A stretch of DNA of 64,000 bases from an uncultured Bacteroides sp. (GCA_949285025.1 CASDXG010000096.1:1-64000), one strand, 5' to 3'; shown: positions 18,710-29,012, counted from the stretch's first letter. Translations and numbers: made by a program. The notes: generated from the letters alone by a model not told the origin.

Positions 18710-19579
18710 TTAGAAAGAAGCCTGAATCATGACAGGGAAATGATCGGAGGGAAAATGTCCGTATTGCTGTTCGTTCAGGACTCCATATTTCAGCACTTTG
18801 ACAGGAGAAGTTACCCAGATGTAATCGATACGTCCCTTCATTGCCGAATTTGTCCGGAATCCGTTTGTGGTTCCTTCCGTGCCATAAGGAGCTTGTTCGG
18901 TAAGCTGATAAGAATCTTTCAGCATGCCGTCGGCAATCAATATCTGGATTGGTTCGTCAGAAGGGCGTGCGTTGAAGTCTCCGGTAGCAATGACCAGCTC
19001 ATTTTCTCCGGCGATTTCTTTTATTTTCCGGAGTAACAGTCGCGAAGATTCTTTTCTTGCTACTTTTCCCTGATGGTCATAGTGAGAATTGAACAGGTAA
19101 AATGTCTTCCCGGTTTCTCTGTCTTTGAACTGTCCCCAAGTGCATATCCGGTTGCAACATGTGGCATCCCAGCCTTTTCCCGGCGTGTCGGGGGTCTCTG
19201 AGTACCAGAAATTTCCTTGTTTCAGTACCTCGAACCGCTTTGTCTTATAGAATATCGCCGAGTGTTCGCCTCCGTCTTTCCCGTCATCTCTTCCTACTCC
19301 GATATAAGCGTAATTGCCTAATTCGAGGATATCTTCCAGTTGATGTTTGAATCCTTCTTGTGTTCCGAAGATGTCGAAGTCGTGGAAGCTGATTAATCCT
19401 TTGACCATTTCTTTACGATGAGGCCATGCATCGGCACTGTCTTTGGGATTATCTTGTCGTAGGTTAAACGTTGCAATGTTCATCACAGAATTGTTTGTTT
19501 GTTTCGTTTCGGGAGAGCATGCCTGAAGAATGCCGGCAAGCAGCAGAAACGATAAATAAAACAGACGAAATGATTTCAT
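18710..19579 (-). CDS. Lipoprotein of the endonuclease/exonuclease/phosphatase (EEP) family
   Basis: A lipoprotein signal (LSFLLLAGILQACSPE, Cys about residue 21) exports it to the envelope. The mature 265 residues have all EEP motifs: MNIATFNLRQDNP, FGTQEGF with the catalytic Glu, FNSHYDHQG, ATGDFNARPSDEP, and the terminal SDHFPV with Asp-His. The fold includes DNases, phosphatases and sphingomyelinases. An exported form points to hydrolysis of phosphoesters in nucleic acids, lipids or sugar phosphates outside the cytoplasm. It follows the SusD gene by 30 bp, the same operon, so it may process what this SusCD pair imports (inference). Confidence 0.85.
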   Translation of the reverse strand: MKSFRLFYLSFLLLAGILQACSPETKQTNNSVMNIATFNLRQDNPKDSADAWPHRKEMVKGLISFHDFDIFGTQEGFKHQLEDILELGNYAYIGVGRDDGKDGGEHSAIFYKTKRFEVLKQGNFWYSETPDTPGKGWDATCCNRICTWGQFKDRETGKTFYLFNSHYDHQGKVARKESSRLLLRKIKEIAGENELVIATGDFNARPSDEPIQILIADGMLKDSYQLTEQAPYGTEGTTNGFRTNSAMKGRIDYIWVTSPVKVLKYGVLNEQQYGHFPSDHFPVMIQASF

Positions 19580-19609
19580 AATTTTTTGTCCTTTATTTTA
19601 TTGTTTTAA

Positions 19610-21376
19610 TTAGTTCCAATTCGGATTTTGTCCTAAGGCCGGGTTTAAATTGGTAGCCGATTTCGGTATCGGGTAGTAATATTGACGGTCATCATCATAC
19701 CATATCCGTTCGCTGTCGTTGCTGTACCATGTGAGGTTTCCTGAATCGGTTCCGGTTAGTCCCTGTTTGCTGCCGTTCCCTATTTGAATAGGTGTGCAGG
19801 AAGCAGGAAGGCCTTCGGGCTTCTCATCTTGATAGAATATTACATCGGTTGTACCATTGTGGTCTAAATCCATTTGTACGTTTAAGGCCGGAACGTAAAT
19901 ACCTGTCCATTCCATTTCCATTAATTCACCGCGTTTCCAACGGATGATGTCGGTAAAGCGGAAACCTTCCAAGGCCAGTTCAACAGAACGTTCGCGACGG
20001 ACTTCCAAGATAACGGGATCATTGATGTCAGGGAAGTAAGTCTGCTGAATATACGTGTCTACCTTTGTCGGTTTTGTACTTGTTCCTCCGGTTATTCCGG
20101 CTCTTTCTCTCAGTTTCCCTATCGTGTTTTTCCAGTCATCGTCCGTCAATATTCCGAGTTCAGCTTTAGCCTCTGCATAGTTTAATAATACCTCAGCATA
20201 GCGGAAAAGCGGTATTGCATTGGTGTTCAATGCGCCGGAGTTATACTGCTCACTATCCAGCGTATATTTGATAGGCTGGTAACCTGTGTATGAATATCCG
20301 TTGAAGTTTGGAGCCACTTCTACGCCGTCTACTTTGTATCCCGGCGTACGAATGGTCTGGGCTAAACGCGTGTCCCGGTTCTGACATTCCTCATAAAATT
20401 CAATTTTCTCGTGGTTGGGTTTGTCGGTAAACGGTGTTCCGTCTGTCATAAGAAACAGATTGATGAACGGACGGATCATGCTGAAACGCGGACCGTATGT
20501 GCCTGAAGTCCACCACCAGTTGGCAGAACCTAATACGCCTAACTTTTCGTCTGCGCAGCTTGCCAGCATGACCTCTGAAGTGATGGGCGTGTCACTTATA
20601 AATAAGGCACGGAAAGATGCGTCAACGCCTTCAGCAGTATAAAGAGAATGTCCGCTTTCTTTCATTACGACATCAGCAGCCTTGTAGGCTTCTTCCAACC
20701 ATTTATCGGCTGTTGAGGCAAGGTTCAGTTCGGTGTGATACTTTCTAAAAGTACCTTCGAACAGACAAATTCTTGATTTGAGTGCATAGGCTACCCATTT
20801 TGTTACCAGTGATCCGGTCTCATCCGAAGTATGTGTAATATTTTGGCAGGCAAAATCCAGATCTTCCAATACGTGATCCATTACAACCGTACGCGAGTCA
20901 CGCGGTGCATAAAGCTCGGGAGAGTCTACATCCAACGGATGATCTATCCAAGGAACATCTCCGAAACGGACTACTTTATTGTAGTAAAAGTATGCCCGGA
21001 AGAACCGTGCCAGACCGATGTAATGGTTTCTTGTCTCTTGACTGATGGCTTCGTTTGTACAGTTAACGATGAAATAATTGATATTTCTCAGGTCGCCCCA
21101 GCTCCAGCCACTGCTTTTTGTTGAAGAATAAGCGTCTTTTCTGATAAAGTCATTGTAATTGCTTACAGCTCCGTAATCGCACATTTCGTCTTTTTTATAA
21201 CCGTCGGTTACCGAGGGTAGCATGTTATAGAAAGAATACGAATAAGTTTTTAATCCTGATTCCGTACCGAATATTGCATCCTTGTCTACGGAGGATTGCG
21301 GAATTTCATCCATAGAACATGCTGCAAGAGCGGCGCAGAAAGAAATTGTAATTAAAGGTTTTATGATAGATCTCAT
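19610..21376 (-). CDS. SusD/RagB family nutrient-binding outer-membrane lipoprotein
   Basis: 588 residues with a lipobox (AALAACSMDE) near residue 20. It shows the alpha-helical TPR-rich SusD fold, with ARFFRAYFYYNKVVRFGDVPWID and VTKWVAYALKSRICLFEGT early, then LFRYAEVLLNYAEAKAELG and ILEVRRERSVELALEGFRFTDIIRWKRGE, the conserved C-terminal signature. It caps the SusC channel encoded 23 bp upstream and binds the substrate on the cell surface. The substrate is not revealed by neighbours other than the EEP lipoprotein. Confidence 0.95.
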   Translation of the reverse strand: MRSIIKPLITISFCAALAACSMDEIPQSSVDKDAIFGTESGLKTYSYSFYNMLPSVTDGYKKDEMCDYGAVSNYNDFIRKDAYSSTKSSGWSWGDLRNINYFIVNCTNEAISQETRNHYIGLARFFRAYFYYNKVVRFGDVPWIDHPLDVDSPELYAPRDSRTVVMDHVLEDLDFACQNITHTSDETGSLVTKWVAYALKSRICLFEGTFRKYHTELNLASTADKWLEEAYKAADVVMKESGHSLYTAEGVDASFRALFISDTPITSEVMLASCADEKLGVLGSANWWWTSGTYGPRFSMIRPFINLFLMTDGTPFTDKPNHEKIEFYEECQNRDTRLAQTIRTPGYKVDGVEVAPNFNGYSYTGYQPIKYTLDSEQYNSGALNTNAIPLFRYAEVLLNYAEAKAELGILTDDDWKNTIGKLRERAGITGGTSTKPTKVDTYIQQTYFPDINDPVILEVRRERSVELALEGFRFTDIIRWKRGELMEMEWTGIYVPALNVQMDLDHNGTTDVIFYQDEKPEGLPASCTPIQIGNGSKQGLTGTDSGNLTWYSNDSERIWYDDDRQYYYPIPKSATNLNPALGQNPNWN

Positions 21377-21399
21377 TTTTTTCTTGTTTAAATTGTTTG

Positions 21400-24300
21400 T
21401 TAGAAAGTTAAAGAAACGCCCAGACTGACACTTTTCATCTGCGGATAACTGTTTCCGTCTCCGCTTCCTCCATCGGTAATGTCAGGATCGGAACCGTAAA
21501 TGTTTGTTACATCCAAGTCTCTTGTATGCTTGTATAGCGGAGACCAGCACCACAAATTCTCGGCAGAAAGGTAAATTCTTGCCTTTTGCAGTTTGACTTT
21601 TGATGTAACTGATTCGGGAACATTGTACCCGAGTTGCAGGTTTTTCAGTCGGATGTAAGCTACATTTTGTAAGTAGCGGGTTTGTGGCGTACTTTTTAGT
21701 GAACTGTTGTATCCGGCATATCGTGGCAAATAAGCATCAGGATTGCTTTCTGTCCAGTAATTTCCCATGTGCCATTTAGGCAGATTATTGTATGGACGGT
21801 TGTATTGTCCCCAGAAGATACATTCACTGCTTGGGTACCAATCCTGTTTTCCTACGCCTTGAAAGAAAGCAGAGAAGAAGATGTTATTCCAGTCGGCGCT
21901 TATATTTAAGCTGTAAGTATAGCGGGGAAGTTCGTTACCGATGATGGTCTTGTCGCCATGATCTGCCAGTGTATTGTTCCCATCGTCAATATAACCGCTG
22001 TCATCCAGGTCTTTCAATTTTACATCGCCCGGATAAACCGTACCGTTTGTTGAGGATTTTATGTAAGATTGATCGGCATGCTGCCTTATTTCTTCTTCAC
22101 TTTGGAATAAACCTTCTGTTATATATCCCCATATTTCACCGACTCTCTGTCCTTCATAATAATCGGAAAGTTTGCCGTCTTGGTTATTGTATCGGTCGAT
22201 TGTTGCAATATAATCGGCCAGTGTACCGCGAATTTCATAGTTAAAAGGCTTGTCGGCTAATTGGAATTGATCTCGCCAAGTCAGGGTGATTTCCCATCCT
22301 TTTGTAGTGAGGTCGGCATAGTTTCCTTTAGGAGATGTAGCTCCGAATACATCGGGAAGCGTAGGTCCTTTCGTGTACATGTCAGTCGTTTTACGGATAT
22401 AATAGTCGCCGGAGAAACGAAGACGGCCTTTCAGCATTCCGAAATCGAGACCGATGTCGGTTGTTGTCGCTGTTTCCCAAGTCAAACCATTCGGGATAAC
22501 TCCGGGAGCTTTTGTGTACTTGTTTTTAAGTCCGTTAAGAACTCGTCCGGAAGTGCTGATGCTTAATAATTCCAAGTAACTGTACGGACTGATATTTCCG
22601 TTTCCGAGAGAACCGTAAGAGGCACGGATTTTCACATCGGAGAATATTTCCGGTTTGACTTTCCAGAAAGACTCTTCAGACAAACGCCATCCTCCGGAAA
22701 TTGACGGGAAGAAAGCCCATTGTTGGTCGGTCGGGAATTTTGAAGAGCCGTCATATCTTCCGTTAACTTCAAATAAGTAGCGGTTGTCGAAAGCGTAATT
22801 TAATCGGAAGAAAGCACCGCCAATTCTCCATTTGTTGTACGAACCTGAAGTAGTTATAGCGTCCCCTAATGCCAGATTAATGTTTTCTGAGTCTTCCAAT
22901 AATAGCCCGTTTCTTAAAACAGTTAATGCATTATACGTAGATTGTTCGTAATTGTATCCGGCCATTCCCTTGAAATAATGTACCTTATTAAAGGTATTTT
23001 CATAGTCGGCATAGATATTCGTTGCAAGATAGTTCGTCTCGTTTTTATTTTCTTGCAAGTCGTTATACTTGGTCGACAGCAATGTGACAACGCCTTCTTT
23101 TGTACTGTAAGGCACAGGAACCCGTTTTTGTGTCTTGCTTTGATCGGTATTCCGGAACGTAAAATCGCCTTTGATATGCAATTTGTTATTGAGGAACGAG
23201 GCGGTAAATCCTGTTGTATTTCTTAACACGCGCTTGTTTGTGTCAACACCGTTTTTGCCATAAATAAAATCTCCCAAAGTAAATGCGGCGGAATGTGTAA
23301 ATGTTCCGTCCGGATTATAGATAGGAGAACTTGGATGGCCTTCGTCGGATAAGTTACGCCAAATGGAACCTCCTTCTCCTACGTTGATAGGATTATGATA
23401 ATCCATGTTGGAAAATTCCATATTGTTTTCGATTTTTAACCAGCTGAATACCTGAATTGAGCCTTTAGCGCGCAGGTTCATGGTTTTATATGTATCGGTA
23501 TTGTATTTGAATAAGCCGTTATAGTCGTAGAAACGTCCCGAGATGTAATAATTTAACTTCCCATTGTTTCCGCTGACAGACAGGTTATGGTCTTGGGCAA
23601 ACGTGCTGTTCTTATAAAGTTCTTCGTACCAGTCGGTATTGCCATAGTAGATCCATTTCCCGGAAGCGTCTTTTTCCCATTCAGAAGTGATTCCGGCTTC
23701 TTTGCGTTTGCGGAATTCTTCTAACCAGCTTAATGAGAATTCTTGGGTTTTATTTATGTTTTTGGGATCGGCCGAATAGTTGTTCCATGCGTGATATGCT
23801 TCGTAGAAGTGACTGGCATATTCATATCCGTCGGTTACGAAATCAGGAACCGTTACCGGTTTTTGGAAGGAAAAGTTCCCGGTGTAATTGATGGATGTCT
23901 TGTCTTTGTTCGGTTCTTTTGTTGTAATCAATACGACACCGAATGTACCTCTTGCTCCGTAGATGGCAGAAGATGCTGCATCTTTTAGTACAGATACAGT
24001 GGCAATATCGTTCGGGTTTAGCATTGAAGGGTCGCCTTCAACTCCATCAATGAGAACTAAGGCGTTTCCGCCTTGACCGATAGACGTTGTTCCACGTACA
24101 TTAAAACTTGCTGTTCGTGTAGGTTTTCCGTCGGTAATGCTTAAATTGAGGTTCGGAATTGCACCTTGTAATGCTTGGGTTACGTTGGGGACGGAGCGGT
24201 TCTCGAAAACTTCTTCATCGATTTGTTCTACAGCTCCGGTCAGGTTTACCTTCTTTTGTGTACCATATCCGACTACGACAACCTCGTTAAGTGAGCGGGA

Positions 24301-24651
24301 GTCTTCTTTAAGTACAATGTTCAGAACCTTATTTTCCGTTACGGTTATGGTTTGAGTAATATAACCGATGTAAGAGATTTGCAGTTCTGCATTAGGGCTT
24401 ACCTGCAAAGAGAACTTTCCGTCTAAGTCGGAAATCACACCGTTTTTCGTACCTTTCTCCATAATGTTGGTCCCGATAACCGATAATCCACTTTCATCGG
24501 TTATCGTTCCGCTGACGGTCAGCTTGTTTTCCTGTAAGAAAACATTGGTTTCATTTACTCCGTATGCCGGAATTATTGCCGGAATTCCCGATAATATGCC
24601 TGCCATACAGAACAATCTTGTTACCTTAAACAATTTGTTTTTTACCTTCAT
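21400..24651 (-). CDS. SusC/RagA family TonB-linked outer-membrane transporter
   Basis: 1083 residues. Signal peptide, then a carboxypeptidase-regulatory-like domain (VSGTITDESGLSVIGTNI, about residues 45-125). The TonB-box region EVVVVGYGTQ is followed by the plug (ALVLIDGVEG, SVLKDAASSAIYGARGTFGVVLITT) and a long beta-barrel ending in SLGVSLTF with terminal Phe. It imports a ligand across the outer membrane using TonB energy, together with the SusD downstream. Its 5' region shares no repeat with the two SusC genes near 60 kb, so it is not part of that switch. Confidence 0.96.
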   Translation of the reverse strand: MKVKNKLFKVTRLFCMAGILSGIPAIIPAYGVNETNVFLQENKLTVSGTITDESGLSVIGTNIMEKGTKNGVISDLDGKFSLQVSPNAELQISYIGYITQTITVTENKVLNIVLKEDSRSLNEVVVVGYGTQKKVNLTGAVEQIDEEVFENRSVPNVTQALQGAIPNLNLSITDGKPTRTASFNVRGTTSIGQGGNALVLIDGVEGDPSMLNPNDIATVSVLKDAASSAIYGARGTFGVVLITTKEPNKDKTSINYTGNFSFQKPVTVPDFVTDGYEYASHFYEAYHAWNNYSADPKNINKTQEFSLSWLEEFRKRKEAGITSEWEKDASGKWIYYGNTDWYEELYKNSTFAQDHNLSVSGNNGKLNYYISGRFYDYNGLFKYNTDTYKTMNLRAKGSIQVFSWLKIENNMEFSNMDYHNPINVGEGGSIWRNLSDEGHPSSPIYNPDGTFTHSAAFTLGDFIYGKNGVDTNKRVLRNTTGFTASFLNNKLHIKGDFTFRNTDQSKTQKRVPVPYSTKEGVVTLLSTKYNDLQENKNETNYLATNIYADYENTFNKVHYFKGMAGYNYEQSTYNALTVLRNGLLLEDSENINLALGDAITTSGSYNKWRIGGAFFRLNYAFDNRYLFEVNGRYDGSSKFPTDQQWAFFPSISGGWRLSEESFWKVKPEIFSDVKIRASYGSLGNGNISPYSYLELLSISTSGRVLNGLKNKYTKAPGVIPNGLTWETATTTDIGLDFGMLKGRLRFSGDYYIRKTTDMYTKGPTLPDVFGATSPKGNYADLTTKGWEITLTWRDQFQLADKPFNYEIRGTLADYIATIDRYNNQDGKLSDYYEGQRVGEIWGYITEGLFQSEEEIRQHADQSYIKSSTNGTVYPGDVKLKDLDDSGYIDDGNNTLADHGDKTIIGNELPRYTYSLNISADWNNIFFSAFFQGVGKQDWYPSSECIFWGQYNRPYNNLPKWHMGNYWTESNPDAYLPRYAGYNSSLKSTPQTRYLQNVAYIRLKNLQLGYNVPESVTSKVKLQKARIYLSAENLWCWSPLYKHTRDLDVTNIYGSDPDITDGGSGDGNSYPQMKSVSLGVSLTF

Positions 24652-24753
24652 AATTTAGTTAGTTTATGATTTGTTCTTTAGACAGTGCAAAAGAATTATA
24701 AGTAAATTATGAAAGAGTTAAAGACAGACTACAATTTATTTCACATTTGATTA

Positions 24754-24761
24754 CAAAGTTA
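24754..24761 (-). promoter_or_regulatory. Candidate -7 element of the first SusC/SusD operon
   Basis: TAACTTTG (minus strand) matches TAnnTTTG; the leader would be about 95 bases. A weaker TTCTTTTG lies near 24690. No good -33 element is seen. Confidence 0.45.
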
Positions 24762-24804
24762 TAACAAAATTTGTTTTTATTACGGAAGAGGTCTTGTATG
24801 TGTT

Positions 24805-25740
24805 TTATCGTTCTGTGTTTGAAAAACTGCGGAATTCTCCGGTAAGTTTTTGGCTGTCAGGAGATAGCTCCAATGCTTTTTTCATATCTTTTATCGATTC
24901 ATCCTTCTCGCCTTTTAAGAGTTTTGCACGTCCTCGTTCACGGTAGATTGCAGCATTGTCGGGGATGAGTTCGATAGCCTCATCGTATGTGGAGATTGCA
25001 TTATTGAAGTCTTTCTGACTGAGCAATAGTTCTCCTTTCAGTAAATATCCCTTCTCATTGAACGGGTTGAGGCTGATAACCCGATCGAAGCAACTGATGG
25101 CTTCTTTTACATGTCCTTGTGCTGCTTCTATTTTCCCACGCAGAAGGAGAGCATCTTCTTCATTGGGATTGTGTGATAAAATATGTTCTATGTCGTTTGT
25201 TGCCTCTTGAGCCTGTCGCATTTCCCATAGAATTTCGGCTCTGAGCAAGTATGCTTTTATGAGGCTTTCATCTTGTGCGATGGCTTTTGTCAGCATGACA
25301 ATGGCCTGAATATCGTTCTTCAGACAATATTCAGCTTTACCTGCAAGGAGATATGCCGTAGCGTTATTGTTGTCTTGTCGGAGTATTTTATTGCAGACTT
25401 CACGCATTTCTTCATAGTTTTCTTCCATGTAGCAGATATTGGCAAGCGACAATAATGCATTGATGTTGGCGGGAGATTTCTCTGTCAGCCGGATTAATGT
25501 TGAATATGCATTTTCAATTTCACCTGCATTTAAGTAGGCAGTAGCCAATAGTTCCAATGTTTCGTCATCTTCCTTAAGGGCGATGGCTTGCTGGAAGCAT
25601 TTGATGGCATAGGAAAATTGCTTTATGTTTTGAGCTCGTATGCCATCGTATTTCAGTATTTCGAAGTTTTTCTTTTCTTGTTTTCTTTGTTGTTCCTGTG
25701 CAGAATTTCTTCCACCAAACAGCGATGATAATAAACTCAT
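24805..25740 (-). CDS. Tetratricopeptide repeat protein
   Basis: About 311 residues made of consecutive 34-residue TPR units from residue 35 onward, each with the A/G-Y-A pattern (ALLLRGKIEAAQGHVKEAIS, GYLLKGELLLSQKDFNNAIS, AIYRERGRAKLLKGEKDESI). No signal peptide or membrane segment, so it is probably a cytoplasmic scaffold for protein contacts. An in-frame ATG exists at 25770, but it lies inside the TATATTTG promoter element, so the start is 25740. Partner proteins unknown. Confidence 0.85.
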   Translation of the reverse strand: MSLLSSLFGGRNSAQEQQRKQEKKNFEILKYDGIRAQNIKQFSYAIKCFQQAIALKEDDETLELLATAYLNAGEIENAYSTLIRLTEKSPANINALLSLANICYMEENYEEMREVCNKILRQDNNNATAYLLAGKAEYCLKNDIQAIVMLTKAIAQDESLIKAYLLRAEILWEMRQAQEATNDIEHILSHNPNEEDALLLRGKIEAAQGHVKEAISCFDRVISLNPFNEKGYLLKGELLLSQKDFNNAISTYDEAIELIPDNAAIYRERGRAKLLKGEKDESIKDMKKALELSPDSQKLTGEFRSFSNTER

Positions 25741-25767
25741 ATTCTTATCTTTTGTTATTAAACAATG

Positions 25768-25775
25768 CAAATATA
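25768..25775 (-). promoter_or_regulatory. -7 element of the TPR protein gene
   Basis: TATATTTG on the minus strand lies 28 bases before the ATG at 25740. It overlaps and thereby excludes the ATG at 25770. Confidence 0.55.
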
Positions 25776-25809
25776 GAAAGAAAAAATGTAACTCTTGAGG
25801 GAAAATTTG

Positions 25810-25817
25810 TAAGTTTG
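25810..25817 (+). promoter_or_regulatory. -7 element of the secreted protein gene at 25901
   Basis: TAAGTTTG matches TAnnTTTG. The leader would be about 77 bases. It is divergent from the TPR promoter 35 bp away. Confidence 0.45.
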
Positions 25818-25900
25818 CACTATTCCTGTCGGATGAACCGGGAGGGATTATTATTGGGGGCTGATGATAAATTTTAAAAACATAGTTATAATATAGAGTT

Positions 25901-26605
25901 ATGAGAAAGACAGTTTTTTTGATAGCGACTTTATTTTCTTGTTTTGTTGCGCATGCGCAATATTTTTGTTCGAATAATGGGACGGAGCTTCATTATGTAA
26001 ATTATGATGAAGCCGGGCAGAGTATTTCTGAAACAACGGTTACCGTGCAGAATGCCGTTGAAGAAGAAGTAAAGTTGTCTGCGCAGTATTATGCAAAAAT
26101 TGTGACGAATAAATCGAAAAATAATACAAGCTATACGTTGTACGATTGGGTATATGAGGGAGGAAATACAGTTTGTACAGAAGACTTGATGTATGGTCCT
26201 TATATAGATTCTGATTCAGATCCAAAGAAATACGATAAGAATGTCCGTGAGTCAATGCGTGAGGAACGGAAATTTAAGGGAGACAATTCGTTTGCTCTTC
26301 GCCGTGACGCAAAAGCAGGAGAAGTAATGCCGGACCGTTCTTATTCGCTTGTTTTAAATATGTTGAAGAATGATGTCAGCATAACGGGAGCAACTTATAT
26401 GGGAAACGAACAGATAGGTACACGTGCCGGAAAGTTCTCGTGTTTGAAAATCTCTTATCTGAAGCGCACCAAGATTCTTTTAAAATCGGAAACGTTGCGT
26501 ATCGTTGAATGGTATGCAGAGGGTATCGGTCTGGTAAAATCGGAATCCTTTAATACAAAAGGCGAGCCGGCGGGTAAAACTTTGCTGGTGAAAATTGTGA
26601 AATGA
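25901..26605 (+). CDS. Secreted protein of unknown function
   Basis: 234 residues with a signal peptide (MRKTVFLIATLFSCFVAHAQ). The mature protein looks like a single beta-rich domain: LHYVNYDEAGQSISETTVTV at the start, then FSCLKISYLKRTKIL and IVEWYAEGIGLVKSESFNTKG at the end. The pattern of an early strand, a Cys-containing middle strand and an EWYAEGIGLVKSE end recalls DUF3108-like periplasmic proteins, but I cannot confirm the family. It is monocistronic between its own promoter and a strong terminator. Confidence 0.7.
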   Translation: MRKTVFLIATLFSCFVAHAQYFCSNNGTELHYVNYDEAGQSISETTVTVQNAVEEEVKLSAQYYAKIVTNKSKNNTSYTLYDWVYEGGNTVCTEDLMYGPYIDSDSDPKKYDKNVRESMREERKFKGDNSFALRRDAKAGEVMPDRSYSLVLNMLKNDVSITGATYMGNEQIGTRAGKFSCLKISYLKRTKILLKSETLRIVEWYAEGIGLVKSESFNTKGEPAGKTLLVKIVK

Positions 26606-26642
26606 CAGGAAAAGACGAAGAATACGTTCCCGCCTTTTTATG

Positions 26643-26686
26643 AAAATCCCTGCAACATTTCCGAGAAATGTTGCAGGGATTTTTTA
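26643..26686. terminator. Bidirectional terminator between convergent genes
   Basis: A perfect 19-bp stem (26643-26661 with 26665-26683) and a 3-base loop, flanked by TTTTTA on the right and AAAA on the left. It can stop transcription of both the secreted-protein gene and the acyl-CoA synthetase operon. Confidence 0.9.
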
Positions 26687-26704
26687 TTGAAAAGAGGACT
26701 GTTT

Positions 26705-28357
26705 TCAAATAATTTCGATGCCATTCTGGCGGCATAATTCCAGCCCGAGATCTTTTAATTTGAATTTTTGAATTTTTCCGCTGCCTGTCATCGGGAACTC
26801 ATCGACGAAGAAAATATATTTCGGTATTTTATATCGCGCAATTTTTCCTTGACAGAATTCTCTTACATCGAATTCATTCATTTTGATACCTTCATGCAGT
26901 ATGATGAAGGCGCCTACCGCTTCACCGTATTTTTTCGACGGGATGCCGGCCACCTGTATGTCTTTTATGCCGGGCATCTGGTAAAGAAATTCTTCTATTT
27001 CTCGCGGATAGATGTTTTCTCCTCCGCGAATGATCATGTCTTTTATTCGCCCTGTGATACGATAATTGCCGTTCTCATCTTTTATGCCTAAGTCTCCGGA
27101 ATGTAAGAATCCGTTTTTGTCGATAACTTCGGCTGTGGCCTGCGGATTTTTATAGTAGCCTTTCATTGTGTTATATCCGCGATTGCACATTTCTCCTTGT
27201 ACTCCTACGGGACATTCTTCTCCAGTTTCCGGGTCAATGACTTTGACTTCCGTGAACTCGAATTCTCTTCCTACGGTATGGATTCGTACGTCTTGCGGGT
27301 CATCAATGCGGCTGTGTGTCATTCCGGGTGAGGCTTCTGTCAGTCCATAAACGCTTGTTACCCGCATAAACATCTTTTCTTCTACCTGTTTCATAAGTTC
27401 TACCGGGCAAAGAGAGCCGGCCATGATGCCGGTACGCAGGCTTGAGAGGTCGAACATGTCGAACATGGGATGGTTGAGCTCTGCGATGAACATGGTAGGA
27501 ACACCGTATAAGGCTGTGCACCGTTCCTTATGTACGGAAGCAAGAACCAAGAGAGGGTCGAAACGTTCTATCATGACTTGGGTACATCCGTGCGTAAGAC
27601 AGTTCATGGTAGCCAGCACAACTCCGAAGCAATGAAACAGCGGAACGCATATGCAAAGCTTGTCGTCCTGTGTAAATTTCATGTGCTCTCCTGTAAGGAA
27701 GCCGTTATTTGCAATATTATAATGGCTGAGCATGACTCCTTTGGGGAAGCCTGTTGTCCCGGATGTGTATTGCATATTAACGGTATCGTGGCAGTTTACC
27801 TTCTTTTTAGCGTTATCAAGTAAATCATCATCCACGTTTTTCCCGAGTAAAAGAATTTCCGCAGTGTTGTACATTCCCCTGAATTTCTCCTGACCTATGT
27901 AAATTACATTCCGCATATGTGGGAAACGTTTGCTCTTTAGATGTCCGCGTTCGAATGTCTTTAATTCGGGAAGCATGGAATAAGTCATCTCTACAAAATT
28001 ACTATCCCGTTCTCCGTTTACAATGCAAAGGGTATGCATGTCGGAATTTTCGCAGAGATATTCTAATTCGGCCTGTTTATAGTTTGTGTTGACTGTAACT
28101 GCAACAGCTCCGATTTTGGCGCAGGCATATAAAAATGTGAGCCAATCGGGCACGTTACCGGCCCAGATTCCTACATGTGTGCCGTGTGTTACTCCGATGG
28201 CAAGCAGGCCTTTGGCCATATTGTCAACGCGGTGGTTGAATTGTTTCCAGCTGAATCGCAGATTACGATCGGAATAAACGATGTATTCTTTATCGGGTGT
28301 TGTGTCAGCCCAATACTCCAACCATTCTCCTAAAGTTCTTTCAGATAACTGTATCAT
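26705..28357 (-). CDS. AMP-binding acyl-CoA synthetase
   Basis: 550 residues of the ANL (acyl-CoA synthetase) superfamily. The P-loop is [16 protein letters not shown] (near residue 190), A5 is [11 protein letters not shown], and A7/A8 are [19 protein letters not shown]. The catalytic lysine is in [13 protein letters not shown] at the end. It activates a carboxylic acid, probably a short- or medium-chain fatty or branched acid, to its CoA ester via the adenylate. It lies 12 bp behind the XRE-cupin gene, a pair commonly seen in Bacteroidales, which suggests acid-responsive control. Confidence 0.93.
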   Translation of the reverse strand: MIQLSERTLGEWLEYWADTTPDKEYIVYSDRNLRFSWKQFNHRVDNMAKGLLAIGVTHGTHVGIWAGNVPDWLTFLYACAKIGAVAVTVNTNYKQAELEYLCENSDMHTLCIVNGERDSNFVEMTYSMLPELKTFERGHLKSKRFPHMRNVIYIGQEKFRGMYNTAEILLLGKNVDDDLLDNAKKKVNCHDTVNMQYTSGTTGFPKGVMLSHYNIANNGFLTGEHMKFTQDDKLCICVPLFHCFGVVLATMNCLTHGCTQVMIERFDPLLVLASVHKERCTALYGVPTMFIAELNHPMFDMFDLSSLRTGIMAGSLCPVELMKQVEEKMFMRVTSVYGLTEASPGMTHSRIDDPQDVRIHTVGREFEFTEVKVIDPETGEECPVGVQGEMCNRGYNTMKGYYKNPQATAEVIDKNGFLHSGDLGIKDENGNYRITGRIKDMIIRGGENIYPREIEEFLYQMPGIKDIQVAGIPSKKYGEAVGAFIILHEGIKMNEFDVREFCQGKIARYKIPKYIFFVDEFPMTGSGKIQKFKLKDLGLELCRQNGIEII

Positions 28358-28369
28358 GCTTTTGTCTTT

Positions 28370-28948
28370 TTAAATGGGTGTGTATATTACAGCCAGTATT
28401 TGGGCTGCTTGCCCCTGGAAGGCATGCACGTGATGGGGGATGATTGAGTCGTAATAAATTGTATCGCCCTTTTCAAGTCGATAAGTGTTTTTGCCGTAAT
28501 TTATTTCGACTGTGCCTTCCAGTACCATAATGAACTCTTCTCCTTCATGGGCTGAAAGATTGAACTGGCTGTTTTGGTCAGGGAGAATGTCGACAATGAA
28601 CGGTTCCATGTGCCGGTCTGTTTTGCTTCGCGATAGCGAATGGTAGCACATGTGTTGTCGTGCATCGATGGCATTATTTGAAAAGCTGATGGATGTGTCG
28701 GATTTTCCTTTGCGGCAAATGACAGCCCCGCTTTCATCTGTTACGTCATCAAGAAAGGTTCCTAACCGTACACCGAGCGCACGCGCAATCTTAATTAACG
28801 GTGCAAGTGAGGGAATGTCAACGTTCGTTTCTATGCGGCTGATTTGTTCTTCTGCCAAACCTGTGCGTTCTGCCAATTCCTGAATGCTTATTTCTTTTGC
28901 AATACGTAATGATTGAATCTTTTCTCCTATAATGTTGGTGTTGTCCAT
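28370..28948 (-). CDS. XRE-family regulator with C-terminal cupin domain
   Basis: 192 residues. Residues about 8-65 form an XRE helix-turn-helix (KIQSLRIAKEISIQELAERT, EEQISRIETN). Residues about 110-190 form a cupin barrel (FNLSAHEGEEFIMVLEGTVEINYG, LEKGDTIYYDSIIPHHVHAF) that would bind a small effector or metal. It is the first gene of a two-gene operon with the acyl-CoA synthetase and probably regulates it. A TATATTTG promoter element lies 65 bp upstream. Confidence 0.9.
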   Translation of the reverse strand: MDNTNIIGEKIQSLRIAKEISIQELAERTGLAEEQISRIETNVDIPSLAPLIKIARALGVRLGTFLDDVTDESGAVICRKGKSDTSISFSNNAIDARQHMCYHSLSRSKTDRHMEPFIVDILPDQNSQFNLSAHEGEEFIMVLEGTVEINYGKNTYRLEKGDTIYYDSIIPHHVHAFQGQAAQILAVIYTPI

Positions 28949-29012
28949 AGGTTGAATTGTGTTTTATGGTGAAATGTGATTTTTAGAAAAAAATGTTTCT
29001 TTTCTCAAGGAG

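Noticed and set aside
21400..24651. First SusC gene as a third partner of the inversion switch
   Set aside because: Its codons around the TonB-box region (EVVVVGYGTQKK) do not match the 135-bp repeat, and its 5' end is complete with its own promoter region.
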